64,000 nucleotides of DNA, taken from CAWGOF01 sp963824225. GTDB taxonomy: Bacteria > Acidobacteriota > Polarisedimenticolia > Polarisedimenticolales > Polarisedimenticolaceae. The notes under the pieces are model-generated. The model was not told the origin of the DNA, searched no databases, and saw only the letters and a program-made list of their open reading frames with translations. The DNA lies in assembly GCA_963824225.1 (NCBI GenBank), contig CAWGOF010000003.1:1984001-2048000 (forward strand), read 5' to 3'. Positions 7,423 to 15,803 of this stretch are shown piece after piece (position 1 is the first letter of the stretch; each line of letters begins with the position of its first letter). Position numbers and translations under genes: made by a program.

Positions 7423-8012
7423 CCGCTCGCCTCCTTTGCTTGCCAGACCGACGCCTTCTTGGCCCACACGGTGTCCCCGTAGCGCCGGCCGAACGCCTCT
7501 GCCGTCGCGGCGAGATGCCGCGGGTCACCCGACGCCTTGTACCGGGCCACGCCGGCCCAGTACTGCGCCTCCGCCGCGCCGTCGCTCTCCGGGAAGTTCC
7601 CCAGAGCCTCGTCGAAGTACCCCTCCGCCTCTTGGAACCTCCCGGCATGGAACGCGACGTGCCCGCATCCGAGGAGGAGCTGGGCCGGGAACTCGTCGAC
7701 GGGCAGGAACCCCTCGATCCGGTGGCGCTCGGCTCCGCTCGGATCGAGCACCAGGATCGTCGGTGTCCAATGCACGCCGTATCGGTCGCCGAAGCGCTTG
7801 AACGCTTCCGCGTCGTCCTTCACGTGCAGGCGCGCGGGAAGGAACTGTCGTTGGACGAGAGCCTCGACGGTATCCGCAGGCCACACCTCGGCTTCCAGCC
7901 GAGCGCAGCCCCCTCACATCGGGGCGGCGCTGAAGTCGAGCACGACCGGCTTGCTCTGCGCCCGCGCTTCGGCGAGCAGCGCATCGACGTCGTGACGAAA
8001 GGAAATCGCCAT
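7419..8012 (-). CDS. Thioredoxin-TPR selenoprotein (in-frame TGA = selenocysteine)
   Basis: Read through one TGA, this is a 197-residue protein. It starts at the ATG at 8012, which has a GGAGG site 6 bases upstream. Residues 1 to about 100 are a thioredoxin fold: DFSAAPM, then the TGA at codon 33 (7914-7916), then GGC, which gives U-G-G-C in place of C-x-x-C. The cis-proline motif WTPTI follows. Residues 115-195 are TPR-like helices (FHAGRFQEAEGYFDEAL). A bacterial SECIS-like hairpin starts 10 bases after the TGA. Stopping at the TGA would leave 32 residues; restarting at the GTG at 7886 would lose the redox site. The alternative is a TGC-to-TGA error. It overlaps the dodecin gene by 4 bp. 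Confidence 0.82.
7887..7903 (-). promoter_or_regulatory. bSECIS-like hairpin for selenocysteine insertion
   Basis: On the minus strand, CTCGGCT and AGCCGAG form a perfect 7-bp stem around a GGA loop. The loop guanines lie 17 bases after the in-frame TGA (7916-7914). Known bacterial SECIS elements place a small apical loop with a guanine at about this distance, where SelB binds. The hairpin is inside the coding region, as expected for bacteria. Confidence 0.75.
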
Positions 8013-8078
8013 CGCATCCTCCGTTCGGTCGTTGCGTGCTGAAAGGATCGTACCCCCGTTCGCGAATTCGAGCCCGCC

Positions 8079-8084
8079 TATAAT
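8079..8084 (+). promoter_or_regulatory. -10 element TATAAT upstream of antiporter
   Basis: A perfect TATAAT ends only 8 bases before the ATG at 8093, and no Shine-Dalgarno is present between them. This would put the transcript start within a few bases of the ATG, giving a leaderless message. No good -35 hexamer was seen at 16-18 bp spacing. Confidence 0.45.
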
Positions 8085-8092
8085 CCGCGGCG

Positions 8093-10087
8093 ATGCACGA
8101 AGTACCGCTGCTGGTCGACATCACGATCGCGCTGGTCGTGGCGTTCCTCGGCGGCATGCTCGCGCGGCGGCTGGGGCTACCGACCGTCGTCGGGTATCTC
8201 CTCGCCGGGATCGTCATCGGCCCGTTCACACCCGGCTTCGTCGGCGATCTCGGGACGATCCGACAGCTCGCCGAGCTGGGCGTCGTGTTCCTGCTGTTCG
8301 GCGTCGGCCTGCACTTCTCGTTTGCCGACCTGTGGCGTGTGCGCGACATCGCGATTCCGGGTGCGCTGATCCAGACCGCGCTCGCAACACTCGTCGGGGT
8401 CGCGCTCACGCGATCCTGGGGTTGGTCCCTGACCTCGGGTCTGGTGCTCGGCCTGTCGGTGTCGGTCGCCAGCACCGTCGTGCTCCTGCGCGGGCTGACC
8501 GACCGTAATCTGCTCAACACGCCGCACGGGCAAGCGGCGGTCGGCTGGCTCGTGATGGAAGACCTGCTGTCCGTCGCGATCCTCGTGCTGATGCCGACCC
8601 TGGTCCCGGGCGAGAGCGGTGTGTCGTGGGGCGATGTCGCCTCCCAGCTGCTGAAGGCCGCGGCGTTCGTGGCCCTGATGCTGCTCCTCGGTCGGTCGGG
8701 GATCCCGTGGCTCCTCGAGCGCGTCGCGCACACGCGCTCGCGCGAGCTGTTCATCCTGATGGTGCTCGTGATCAGCCTGGGCACGGCGATGGGCGCGGCG
8801 GCACTCTTCGGGGTGTCGCTGGCGCTCGGCGCCTTCGCCGCGGGAGCCGTGATCGGCCGATCCCACCTGAGCCACCAGGTCGGCGCGGACATCCTGGTGT
8901 TCCGCGAGGCGTTCGCGGTGCTGTTCTTCGTCTCGATCGGGATGCTCGTCAACCCGACGTTCCTCGCCGGACACCTGGCACAGGTCGCGGCGCTCACGGC
9001 GTTGATCGTGGTCGGCAAGTTCGTGATCGTCCTCCTGATGGGCCTGTTCTTCGCCCGACCGGCGCGGACGTTCCTCGTGGTCGGCGTCGGGCTGAGCCAG
9101 ATCGGCGAGTTCTCGTTCATCCTCGGCCAGGCCGGTCTGACGCTGGGCCTGCTCGACTCGGACCAGTACTCGCTGATCCTGGCCGGGGCGCTGACCTCGA
9201 TCACCGTGAACCCGTTCCTGTACGACCTGCTTCCCGCGCTCGAGAAGCTCCTGCGCCGCGTACCGGGCCTGTGGCAGCACCTCGACGCCGGTCGACCGAT
9301 CGTCCAGGCCGGGCAGGACGAGCTGCGCGATCACGTGGTCATCGTCGGGTTCGGGCGCGTCGGACGCCACCTGGTCGAGGTGCTCGATTCGCTACGCGTG
9401 AAATTCGTCGTGATCGAGTCGGACGTCGAGCGCATCCAGGCGCTCGACGAGCGCGGGACACCTGCGCTCTACGGCGATGCGGCGAACTCGGAGATCATGG
9501 TCCACGCGCACCTCGCGCGGGCCCGAGCGCTCGTCGTCACGGCTCCCGAGGACACGACCGCTCAGCTGATCGTCACCGCGGCCCGCGACTTGAACCCCGG
9601 TCTGCCGATCTTCGCTCGGGCCTCGACCGAAGCCGGGGTGCGCCAGCTCAGCCGGGCCGGCGCGCGGCGCGTCGTCCACCCCGAGCTCGAGGGCGGGCTC
9701 GAGCTCGTGCACCACACGCTGTTGAGTCTCGGCTTTCCGCGGCGCCAGGTGCACGAGTACGCCGAGGCGGTGCGCGAGGACCAGTACGAATACCACGTCG
9801 ATACCGATGCCGAGCACCGTTCGCTCCACGATCTGCTGATGGCCTCGCACGGCATCGAGATCGTGTGGCTCGGCCTCGAAGCCGGAAGCCCGCTCGTCGG
9901 AGCGTCCCTGGACCAGGCCGCGATCCGCGCCCGGACCGGGGCGTCGATCGTCGCTCTGACCCGCGGGGGGAAGATCGTGCCGAACCCCAAGTCGAGCGTC
10001 GTGTTCGAGGCGCACGACAGGATCGGAGTCATCGGCGAGCCGGAGCAGATCGACGCGGCTCGAGCGCTCGTTACGGCTCGAGCCTGA
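8093..10087 (+). CDS. Cation:proton antiporter with RCK (TrkA-N) domains, KefB/CPA2 type
   Basis: A 664-residue inner-membrane transporter. Residues 1 to about 385 carry 12-13 hydrophobic helices of the Na+/H+ exchanger fold, including LGLPTVVGYLLAGIVIGP and GVGLHFSFADL typical of CPA2. A TrkA-N (RCK) nucleotide-binding domain follows, with HVVIVGFGRVGRHLVE (GxGxxG), and a C-terminal TrkA-C-like part with LVGASLDQAAIRARTGASI. It probably exports K+ or Na+ in exchange for protons under NAD(H) or redox control. The 3' end overlaps the copper ATPase gene by 17 bp in convergent orientation. Confidence 0.92.
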   Translation: MHEVPLLVDITIALVVAFLGGMLARRLGLPTVVGYLLAGIVIGPFTPGFVGDLGTIRQLAELGVVFLLFGVGLHFSFADLWRVRDIAIPGALIQTALATLVGVALTRSWGWSLTSGLVLGLSVSVASTVVLLRGLTDRNLLNTPHGQAAVGWLVMEDLLSVAILVLMPTLVPGESGVSWGDVASQLLKAAAFVALMLLLGRSGIPWLLERVAHTRSRELFILMVLVISLGTAMGAAALFGVSLALGAFAAGAVIGRSHLSHQVGADILVFREAFAVLFFVSIGMLVNPTFLAGHLAQVAALTALIVVGKFVIVLLMGLFFARPARTFLVVGVGLSQIGEFSFILGQAGLTLGLLDSDQYSLILAGALTSITVNPFLYDLLPALEKLLRRVPGLWQHLDAGRPIVQAGQDELRDHVVIVGFGRVGRHLVEVLDSLRVKFVVIESDVERIQALDERGTPALYGDAANSEIMVHAHLARARALVVTAPEDTTAQLIVTAARDLNPGLPIFARASTEAGVRQLSRAGARRVVHPELEGGLELVHHTLLSLGFPRRQVHEYAEAVREDQYEYHVDTDAEHRSLHDLLMASHGIEIVWLGLEAGSPLVGASLDQAAIRARTGASIVALTRGGKIVPNPKSSVVFEAHDRIGVIGEPEQIDAARALVTARA

Positions 10088-12356
10088 CGTTCCGCAGCCG
10101 CAGCGCGTTCGCGATCACCGACACCGAGCTGAGGCTCATCGCGGCGGCCGCGACCATCGGCGAGAGCATCAGGCCGAACACCGGGTACAGCACGCCGGCG
10201 GCGAGCGGCACGCCGAGCGCGTTGTAGACGAAGGCGAAGAACAGGTTCTGCCGGATGTTGCGCATCGTGGCCCGCGATAGGCGGCGCGTGCGGGCGACGC
10301 CGCGCAGGTCGCCCTGGACGAGCGTGATGCCCGCGCTCTCGATCGCCACGTCGCTACCGGTCCCCATGGCGATGCCGACCTGTGCCCGGGCCAGGGCCGG
10401 CGCGTCGTTGATCCCATCGCCGGCCATGGCGACGAAGCCCCCGTCGCGCTGCAGGCGCTCGACGATCTCGACCTTGTGCGCCGGCAGCACTTCGGCCTCG
10501 AACGCGTCGAGACCGAGCGCGGCGGCGACGGCCGCGGCCGTCGTGCGGCTGTCGCCCGTGGCCATCACGACCCGTACGCCGTCCTCGTGGAGCTGCCGCA
10601 GCGCCTCGGGCGTCTGGGGCTTGATCGGATCGACGACACCGATCGCTCCGGCGGCTCGGCCATCGACGGCGAGCAGCACGACCGTACGGTCGTCGACGCG
10701 CTCGAGGAGCGCGCCGGCCTCGACCCCCGCTTCCTCGAGGAACCTGCCGTTGCCGAGAAGCAGGCGTCGACCGGCAACGGTTCCGGCGACACCGCGCCCC
10801 GGGATCGAGCGGAAGTCGCGCGGCTCCTCGAGGCGCAAGTCCCGCGCGCGCGCGCCGGCGACGATCGCCCCGGCGAGCGGATGCTCGCTCCCCTGCTCGA
10901 GCGATGCGGCGAGGCGCAGGACCTCGGACTCCTCGAACCCCGGCGTCGCTTCGACCGTCCGGAGCTTCGGCCGGCCTTCGGTCAACGTGCCGGTCTTGTC
11001 CACGACCAGCGTATCGACCTTCTCGAACGCTTCGAGCGCCGCGGCGTCGCGAATCAACACCCCCGCTCGCGCGCCGTGTCCCACGCCGACGAGGATCGAC
11101 ATCGGCGTGGCCAAGCCGAGAGCGCAGGGGCAAGCGATGATCAGCACGCTGACGGCGGCGACGAGCGCATGGGCCAGCCGGGGCGGCGGGCCGATCGCGG
11201 CCCACACGGCGAACGACAGCGCGGCGATCGCGATCACGGCGGGAACGAAGAACGCGGAGACGCGGTCGGCCAGGCGCTGGATCGGCGCCCGGCTGCGTTG
11301 CGCCTCGCCGACCAGGCGCACGATCTGCGCGAGGAGCGTGTCCTGGCCCACGCGCTCGGCGCGGATCACGAGCGCACCGAGGCCGTTGAGCGTCGCGCCC
11401 GTCACGCGTGCGCCGGGGCCCGTCTCGACCGGAATCGGCTCGCCCGAGATCATCGACTCGTCGACCGCGCTCGCGCCGTCGAGGACGACGCCGTCGACCG
11501 GGATCTTCTCGCCCGGACGGACGCGCAGGCGATCGCCGACGCGCACCTGGTCGAGCGGCACGTCGCGCTCCGTTCCGTCGTCGGCGATGCGCCGGGCGGT
11601 CGTCGGCGCGAGGCCGAGGAGCGCGCGGATCGCTCCGCTCGTCCGGCTGCGCGCCCGCAGCTCGAGGACCTGGCCCAGGAGCACCAGCACGGTGATCACG
11701 GCTGCGGCCTCGAAGTACAGGCCGACCTCGCCGTGCTCGCGGAACGCTGCGGGGAACGCGCCGGGCGCAAGCGTCGCCGCCACACTGAACAGGAACGCTG
11801 CGCCGGTGCCGATCCCGATCAGCGTGAACATGTTCAGGCTGCGGTGGACGAACGATGCGGCCATGCGCTCGAAGAACGGCCAGCCGCCCCACAGCACGAT
11901 CGGCGTCGTCAGGACCAGCTCGATCCACGCTCGCGAGCGGCCGGCGAGCACGGGGCTCATGGAGAGCACGACGACCGGAACCGCCAGCACCGCGCTGATC
12001 CACAGCCGTCGCGTCATATCCTCCAGCTCGGGGTTCGCGGTGTCGTCGGCCGTGACGACGCGCGGCTCGAGCGCCATGCCGCAGATCGGGCACGTCCCGG
12101 GACGATCGCGAACGATCTCCGGGTGCATCGGGCACGTGTATTCCGCGGCCGCGGGCGGCGCCGTCGGAGTCGCGCCGACGTACGTCGGAGCCGCGCCGAC
12201 GTACGCCTCGGAGTTTTCCCGGAACCGCTCGAGACACGACCGGCCGCAGAACCAGTACGTCGCGCCCCGATGCTCGAGCGATCCCGCGGCGTGATCCGGG
12301 TCGACCGACATGCCGCAGACCGGATCGCGCGGATGCTCGTGCGGCACGAAATGCAA
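10071..12356 (-). CDS. copA: Copper-transporting P1B-type ATPase with YHS and metal-binding N-terminus
   Basis: A 761-residue heavy-metal P-type ATPase. The N-terminus carries a YHS domain (residues about 9-51, DPVCGMSVDPDHAAG and FCGRSC), a repeat-derived linker (52-65), and a heavy-metal-binding domain (73-97, YTCPMHPEI and CPICGM). The membrane part holds the CPC transport motif in IIACPCALGLATP. Catalytic motifs are present: TGE-like SGEP in the actuator, phosphorylated DKTGTLTEG, an HP pair in SEHPL, and GDGINDAPAL. This set fits Cu+ export; silver is an alternative. There is no separate CopZ or CueR gene nearby. Confidence 0.95.
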   Translation of the reverse strand: MHFVPHEHPRDPVCGMSVDPDHAAGSLEHRGATYWFCGRSCLERFRENSEAYVGAAPTYVGATPTAPPAAAEYTCPMHPEIVRDRPGTCPICGMALEPRVVTADDTANPELEDMTRRLWISAVLAVPVVVLSMSPVLAGRSRAWIELVLTTPIVLWGGWPFFERMAASFVHRSLNMFTLIGIGTGAAFLFSVAATLAPGAFPAAFREHGEVGLYFEAAAVITVLVLLGQVLELRARSRTSGAIRALLGLAPTTARRIADDGTERDVPLDQVRVGDRLRVRPGEKIPVDGVVLDGASAVDESMISGEPIPVETGPGARVTGATLNGLGALVIRAERVGQDTLLAQIVRLVGEAQRSRAPIQRLADRVSAFFVPAVIAIAALSFAVWAAIGPPPRLAHALVAAVSVLIIACPCALGLATPMSILVGVGHGARAGVLIRDAAALEAFEKVDTLVVDKTGTLTEGRPKLRTVEATPGFEESEVLRLAASLEQGSEHPLAGAIVAGARARDLRLEEPRDFRSIPGRGVAGTVAGRRLLLGNGRFLEEAGVEAGALLERVDDRTVVLLAVDGRAAGAIGVVDPIKPQTPEALRQLHEDGVRVVMATGDSRTTAAAVAAALGLDAFEAEVLPAHKVEIVERLQRDGGFVAMAGDGINDAPALARAQVGIAMGTGSDVAIESAGITLVQGDLRGVARTRRLSRATMRNIRQNLFFAFVYNALGVPLAAGVLYPVFGLMLSPMVAAAAMSLSSVSVIANALRLRNVRLEP
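12162..12203. repeat. Two tandem 21-bp repeats inside copA linker
   Basis: Two copies of a 21-bp unit (CGTCGGAG-C/T-CGCGCCGACGTA) differ at one base and are each largely palindromic. On the minus strand they encode YVGAAPT and YVGATPT between the YHS and metal-binding domains of the ATPase. Such low-complexity peptides arise when a REP-like element inserts in frame into a linker. Confidence 0.7.
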
Positions 12357-12439
12357 GGGACTTTCCTCTCCTCGACCGATCCTACGGTAGAATTCGTAGG
12401 AATGCTTCCCTTCGCCCGCAGCGTCGCGTTCGCGGTCCG

Positions 12440-13951
12440 TTGAGGCCCCGGGCGCGATCGCTTCGTCCCGTCCCCGACGACCGGTCCGTGCGCCCGCAGT
12501 GGCGCGATCTGGCCGATCGTGCGTTCTCGCGCGCCGCCGGCGCGCCGTTGATCGGCGGCAACCAGGTCCATCTCCTGGCCGACGGGCGCGAGAACTACCC
12601 GCGGTGGCTCGATGCGATCCGCTCGGCCCGGAGCCACATCCATTTCGAGAGCTACTTCTTCCTCGACGACGACACGGGCCAGGAGTTCGCCCGGGCCCTG
12701 ATGGCCAAGGCCGGCGAGGGCGTCCATGTTCGACTGATCTACGACTGGCTCGGGGGGCTGGGCAAGACGTCGCGTCGCTACTGGCGCACGCTGCGCGCGG
12801 GCGGCGTCGAGGTCCGGTCGTACAACCCGCCGCAACTGGCGAACCCGCTGGGCTGGATCTCGCGCGACCATCGCAAGCTGCTCCTGGTCGACGACGAGGT
12901 CGCGTTCATCGGGGGCTTGTGCGTCGGCGACATGTGGGTCGGGAACCCGTCGCGCAGCATCGAGCCGTGGCGCGACACGGGGATCGAGATCCGCGGCTCG
13001 GCGATCGCCGAGATCGCGTCGGCGTTCGCGCGCATGTGGGCGCTCCTCGGCCACCCCATTCCCGGCGGAGCGCCGGCCGGAGCTCCGGCGCCCGCGGGCC
13101 ACGTGAACCTGCGCATCGTGTCGAGCGAGCCGGCGACGGCCGGCCTGCTGCGGCTCGACCAGATGGTCGCGGCGCTCGCTCGCCGCAAGCTGTGGCTCGC
13201 CGACGCGTACTACGCCGGGACGATCGCGTACGTCCAGGCGCTCCGCGCCGCCGCGCAGGACGACGTCGACGTACGGCTCCTCGTGCCGAACGCCACCGAC
13301 ATTCCGATCATCCGGCCGCTCTCGCGCGCCGGCTACCGCCCGCTGCTCGAGGCCGGCGTGCGGATCTTCGAGTGGAACGGCCCGATGATGCATGCGAAGA
13401 CCGCCGTCGCCGACGGCCGGTGGGCCCGTATCGGCTCGACGAACCTCAACCTCGCGAGCTGGTTCGGCAACTGGGAGCTCGACTGCGTCGTGGAGGACGA
13501 GGCGGTCGGCATCGAGATGGAGCAGATGTACCTGCGCGATCTGGAGCGGGCGACCGAGGTCGTGCTCGACCAGCGCAGGCGGGCGCGGGCGCCGGGCGAG
13601 CCACGCCCTCACGTCTCCGGTGTGGGCCACACCGGAAGCACACGCCGAGCGACCGCCGGCGCGCTGCGCATCGGGCGGGAGATCGGAGCGGCGATCATGG
13701 ACCGTCGCGTGCTCGGCCCGGTCGAAGCGCGCCTGGCGTTCGTGGTCGGGCTCGCGCTCTGCGCGCTCGCGATCGGCGTGGCCGTGTTTCCGCGAGCGCT
13801 GGCCTACCCGGCCGCGGTGCTCTGCCTATGGGGCGGCATCGCCCTGGTGTTCCGGTCGTTCCAGCTTCGGCGCGCCCGCAGCCGTGCCGTGACCCAACGC
13901 CGGGGACGAGGTCTCGTGGCGCGGGAGAAGCGCGATCTGACCCCGCCCTAG
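12440..13951 (+). CDS. Cardiolipin synthase-like phospholipase D family protein
   Basis: About 503 residues with two PLD motifs. The first is in RDHRKLLLVDDEVAFIGG (about residues 145-162) and the second in MMHAKTAVADGRWARIGSTN (about 316-335). The order and spacing fit bacterial cardiolipin synthases, which join two phosphatidylglycerols or use phosphatidylethanolamine. There is no N-terminal membrane helix. Instead two hydrophobic helices sit near the C-terminus (about 435-470), which is less usual. The TTG at 12440 gives the full frame; the GTG at 12488 is an equally plausible start. The end overlaps the ankyrin gene by 4 bp, convergently. Confidence 0.85.
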   Translation: MRPRARSLRPVPDDRSVRPQWRDLADRAFSRAAGAPLIGGNQVHLLADGRENYPRWLDAIRSARSHIHFESYFFLDDDTGQEFARALMAKAGEGVHVRLIYDWLGGLGKTSRRYWRTLRAGGVEVRSYNPPQLANPLGWISRDHRKLLLVDDEVAFIGGLCVGDMWVGNPSRSIEPWRDTGIEIRGSAIAEIASAFARMWALLGHPIPGGAPAGAPAPAGHVNLRIVSSEPATAGLLRLDQMVAALARRKLWLADAYYAGTIAYVQALRAAAQDDVDVRLLVPNATDIPIIRPLSRAGYRPLLEAGVRIFEWNGPMMHAKTAVADGRWARIGSTNLNLASWFGNWELDCVVEDEAVGIEMEQMYLRDLERATEVVLDQRRRARAPGEPRPHVSGVGHTGSTRRATAGALRIGREIGAAIMDRRVLGPVEARLAFVVGLALCALAIGVAVFPRALAYPAAVLCLWGGIALVFRSFQLRRARSRAVTQRRGRGLVAREKRDLTPP

Positions 13952-15036
13952 CTCAACCGGTCGGCGAGCGTGGCGTGGCCGCGCGCCCGAGCGACCTCGG
14001 CCGGCGTTCGTCCCTCGGCGTTCCGCGCCGTTCGATCGGCGCCGAAGTGCAGCAGGATCAGCGCCGACTCGAGCTGGCCGCTCTCGGCCGCGGCGTGCAG
14101 CAACGTGCCGCGCTCGCCGCCGAGCGCGACGAGCGATCGATCGGCGGCCAGCCGTGAGACGAGCCGCCGCGGAAAGCCCCAGCCGGCGAGGACCAGAACG
14201 CCGAACGCCCGCGGCGTCGCCCGGAACTGGTGATCCAGGAGCTCGTCCGACCCGCCGCGCGAGCGCAGGAGCGCGCACAGCTCGGGGTTCGCCGAGAACT
14301 CGGCCCACGCGAGACACGTCGCGCCGGCGTAGCCGCGCCAGTTGGGATCCGCGCCGTGATCGAGCAGGAACCGTGCGACCTCGAGCCAATCGCAGCGACA
14401 CGCGATGTACAGCGCATCCGATACCTGATCGGCGTCCGCGGCCGGCGGTCGGGGCAGCGGGGCGCCGGACTCGGTGAACCGCGAGCTGCCGGTCGCGCTC
14501 GGTCGCGCTCGCAGCCGGCCGTCGGACCAGAACGCTCGCACACGGTCGAGCAGGCCGAGACCCGCGGCACAGAACAGGTCGGGCTCGATACCCGACTCGA
14601 CCAGCCGGTGGGCGGCATCGAACGCCCAGCACGTGACGGCCCACGACAGAGCGGAGTGCGCCGAGTCTCCGTATCGTGCCTGGGCCTGCGCCCCGTGCTC
14701 GAGCAGCACGTCGACGAGCGCCGGGCGGTTCTCGCCCGCGGCCACGTGCAGCGGCGTGCTCCCGTCGTCGAACGGCAAGCGCGCGAGGATCGGAGCCGCC
14801 GCGACGAGCGTCCGGGCGCCCGCGGCGTCCCCGTCCTCGATCATCCGGCGGAGCTGGATCGATTCGACCCGGCGCTTGAGCTTGGACCAGCTCGGGAACC
14901 CGTACTGCATCGCGATCGCGCGCTGCGCGGCGGCCAGGGTCTTATGGGCGCCCGCGGCGCGCAGGTCCTTGGCCTGGTTCTTCAGCTGCTCGAGGCTCGG
15001 GCGCTCGGGAAGCGGGATCGGGGACGACTGCGACAT
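13948..15036 (-). CDS. Ankyrin-repeat protein
   Basis: A 362-residue cytoplasmic protein. After an N-terminal helical region (LEQLKNQAKDLRAAG, typical of a group of soil-bacterial ankyrin proteins), it has about five to six ankyrin units, such as TPLHVAAGENRPALVDVLLE and FLLDHGADPNWRGY. The ATG at 15036 is chosen because GGAGGT lies 5 bases upstream. A start four codons earlier would place that site in the coding region. It has no signal peptide or enzymatic domain, so a protein-binding role is all that can be said. Confidence 0.85.
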   Translation of the reverse strand: MSQSSPIPLPERPSLEQLKNQAKDLRAAGAHKTLAAAQRAIAMQYGFPSWSKLKRRVESIQLRRMIEDGDAAGARTLVAAAPILARLPFDDGSTPLHVAAGENRPALVDVLLEHGAQAQARYGDSAHSALSWAVTCWAFDAAHRLVESGIEPDLFCAAGLGLLDRVRAFWSDGRLRARPSATGSSRFTESGAPLPRPPAADADQVSDALYIACRCDWLEVARFLLDHGADPNWRGYAGATCLAWAEFSANPELCALLRSRGGSDELLDHQFRATPRAFGVLVLAGWGFPRRLVSRLAADRSLVALGGERGTLLHAAAESGQLESALILLHFGADRTARNAEGRTPAEVARARGHATLADRLS

Positions 15037-15182
15037 GACGACCTCCATGCCAAGACCGGCGGTCCGCGAGCCGGCGGCATGTGGTCGACGTCGCCCGGCG
15101 ACAGTCTGAGGGGTGGGCTCGGCCCTGTCCGCGGACCCGGAGGCGCCCCCGCGCGCACCCCGGGATTATAAACGCGGACGCG

Positions 15183-15803
15183 CTACGGCACGACGACGAC
15201 GTCGCCGGGCTGGAGATACAGGGGCGTCTGGCGCCGGGCGTGCAGCACGAGCGACCGGTAGTTGTACGGGATGCGCTGGGTCGCGCCCTTCCCGCCCGCG
15301 CTCGCGCGGATCACGAACATCTTGGCCGGCGACGCGAAATCGGTGAACCCGCCGGCCTCGGCCAGAGCGTCGACGATCGACACCTTGCCGCGCAGCGGAA
15401 AGCGTCCGGGCTCGCGCACCTTGCCCATGACCGAGAACGAATAGCTGTTGACCTCGGTCACGATCACCGCGACCTCCGGCGTCTCGACGTACTGCGCGAG
15501 ACGGTCGCGGATCTGCTGCCCGAGCTCGGTCGCGGTCAGCCCCGCCGCCTGGACGTCCTGCAGCAACGGCAGCGAGATCAGCCCGTCGGGCCGCACGGGC
15601 ACCGTGCGGCTCAGCTTGTCGTTGTTCCAGACCGAGATGTCGAGCACGTCGTGCGGGCCGATGCGATAGGTCTCCGGGACCGCACGCTCGGTCTTGGCCT
15701 TGGCCCGGGTCTTCGTCGGTGCCGCGAGCGTGTGCGCACCCAGGCCCAGCATGATCAGCGTGAGAATCGCAGCCGTGTTTCGCCGATGAGTGGTGCCGGT
15801 CAT
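15183..15803 (-). CDS. Polysaccharide export protein (Wza/EpsE type, OPX family)
   Basis: A 206-residue periplasmic/outer-membrane exporter component. It has a signal peptide (residues 1-29), then the Poly_export domain beginning YRIGPHDVLDISVWN, with VRPDGLISLPL, and two SLBB-type segments (FSVMGKVREPGRFPL and FTDFASPAK). It ends with YLQPGDVVVVP, the usual OPX ending, and lacks the C-terminal membrane helix of Wza. No lipobox cysteine is visible. It overlaps the outer-membrane barrel gene by 4 bp (ATGA), so the two are cotranslated. Together with the divergent plus-strand genes it forms the secretion path for the polysaccharide. Confidence 0.92.
   Translation of the reverse strand: MTGTTHRRNTAAILTLIMLGLGAHTLAAPTKTRAKAKTERAVPETYRIGPHDVLDISVWNNDKLSRTVPVRPDGLISLPLLQDVQAAGLTATELGQQIRDRLAQYVETPEVAVIVTEVNSYSFSVMGKVREPGRFPLRGKVSIVDALAEAGGFTDFASPAKMFVIRASAGGKGATQRIPYNYRSLVLHARRQTPLYLQPGDVVVVP

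Noticed and set aside
13934..13944. GATCTGACCCC at the end of the cardiolipin-synthase-like gene as a full repeat copy
   Set aside because: Only half of the palindrome at 6825 is present and no inverted arm is seen; kept only as a note on the repeat family.
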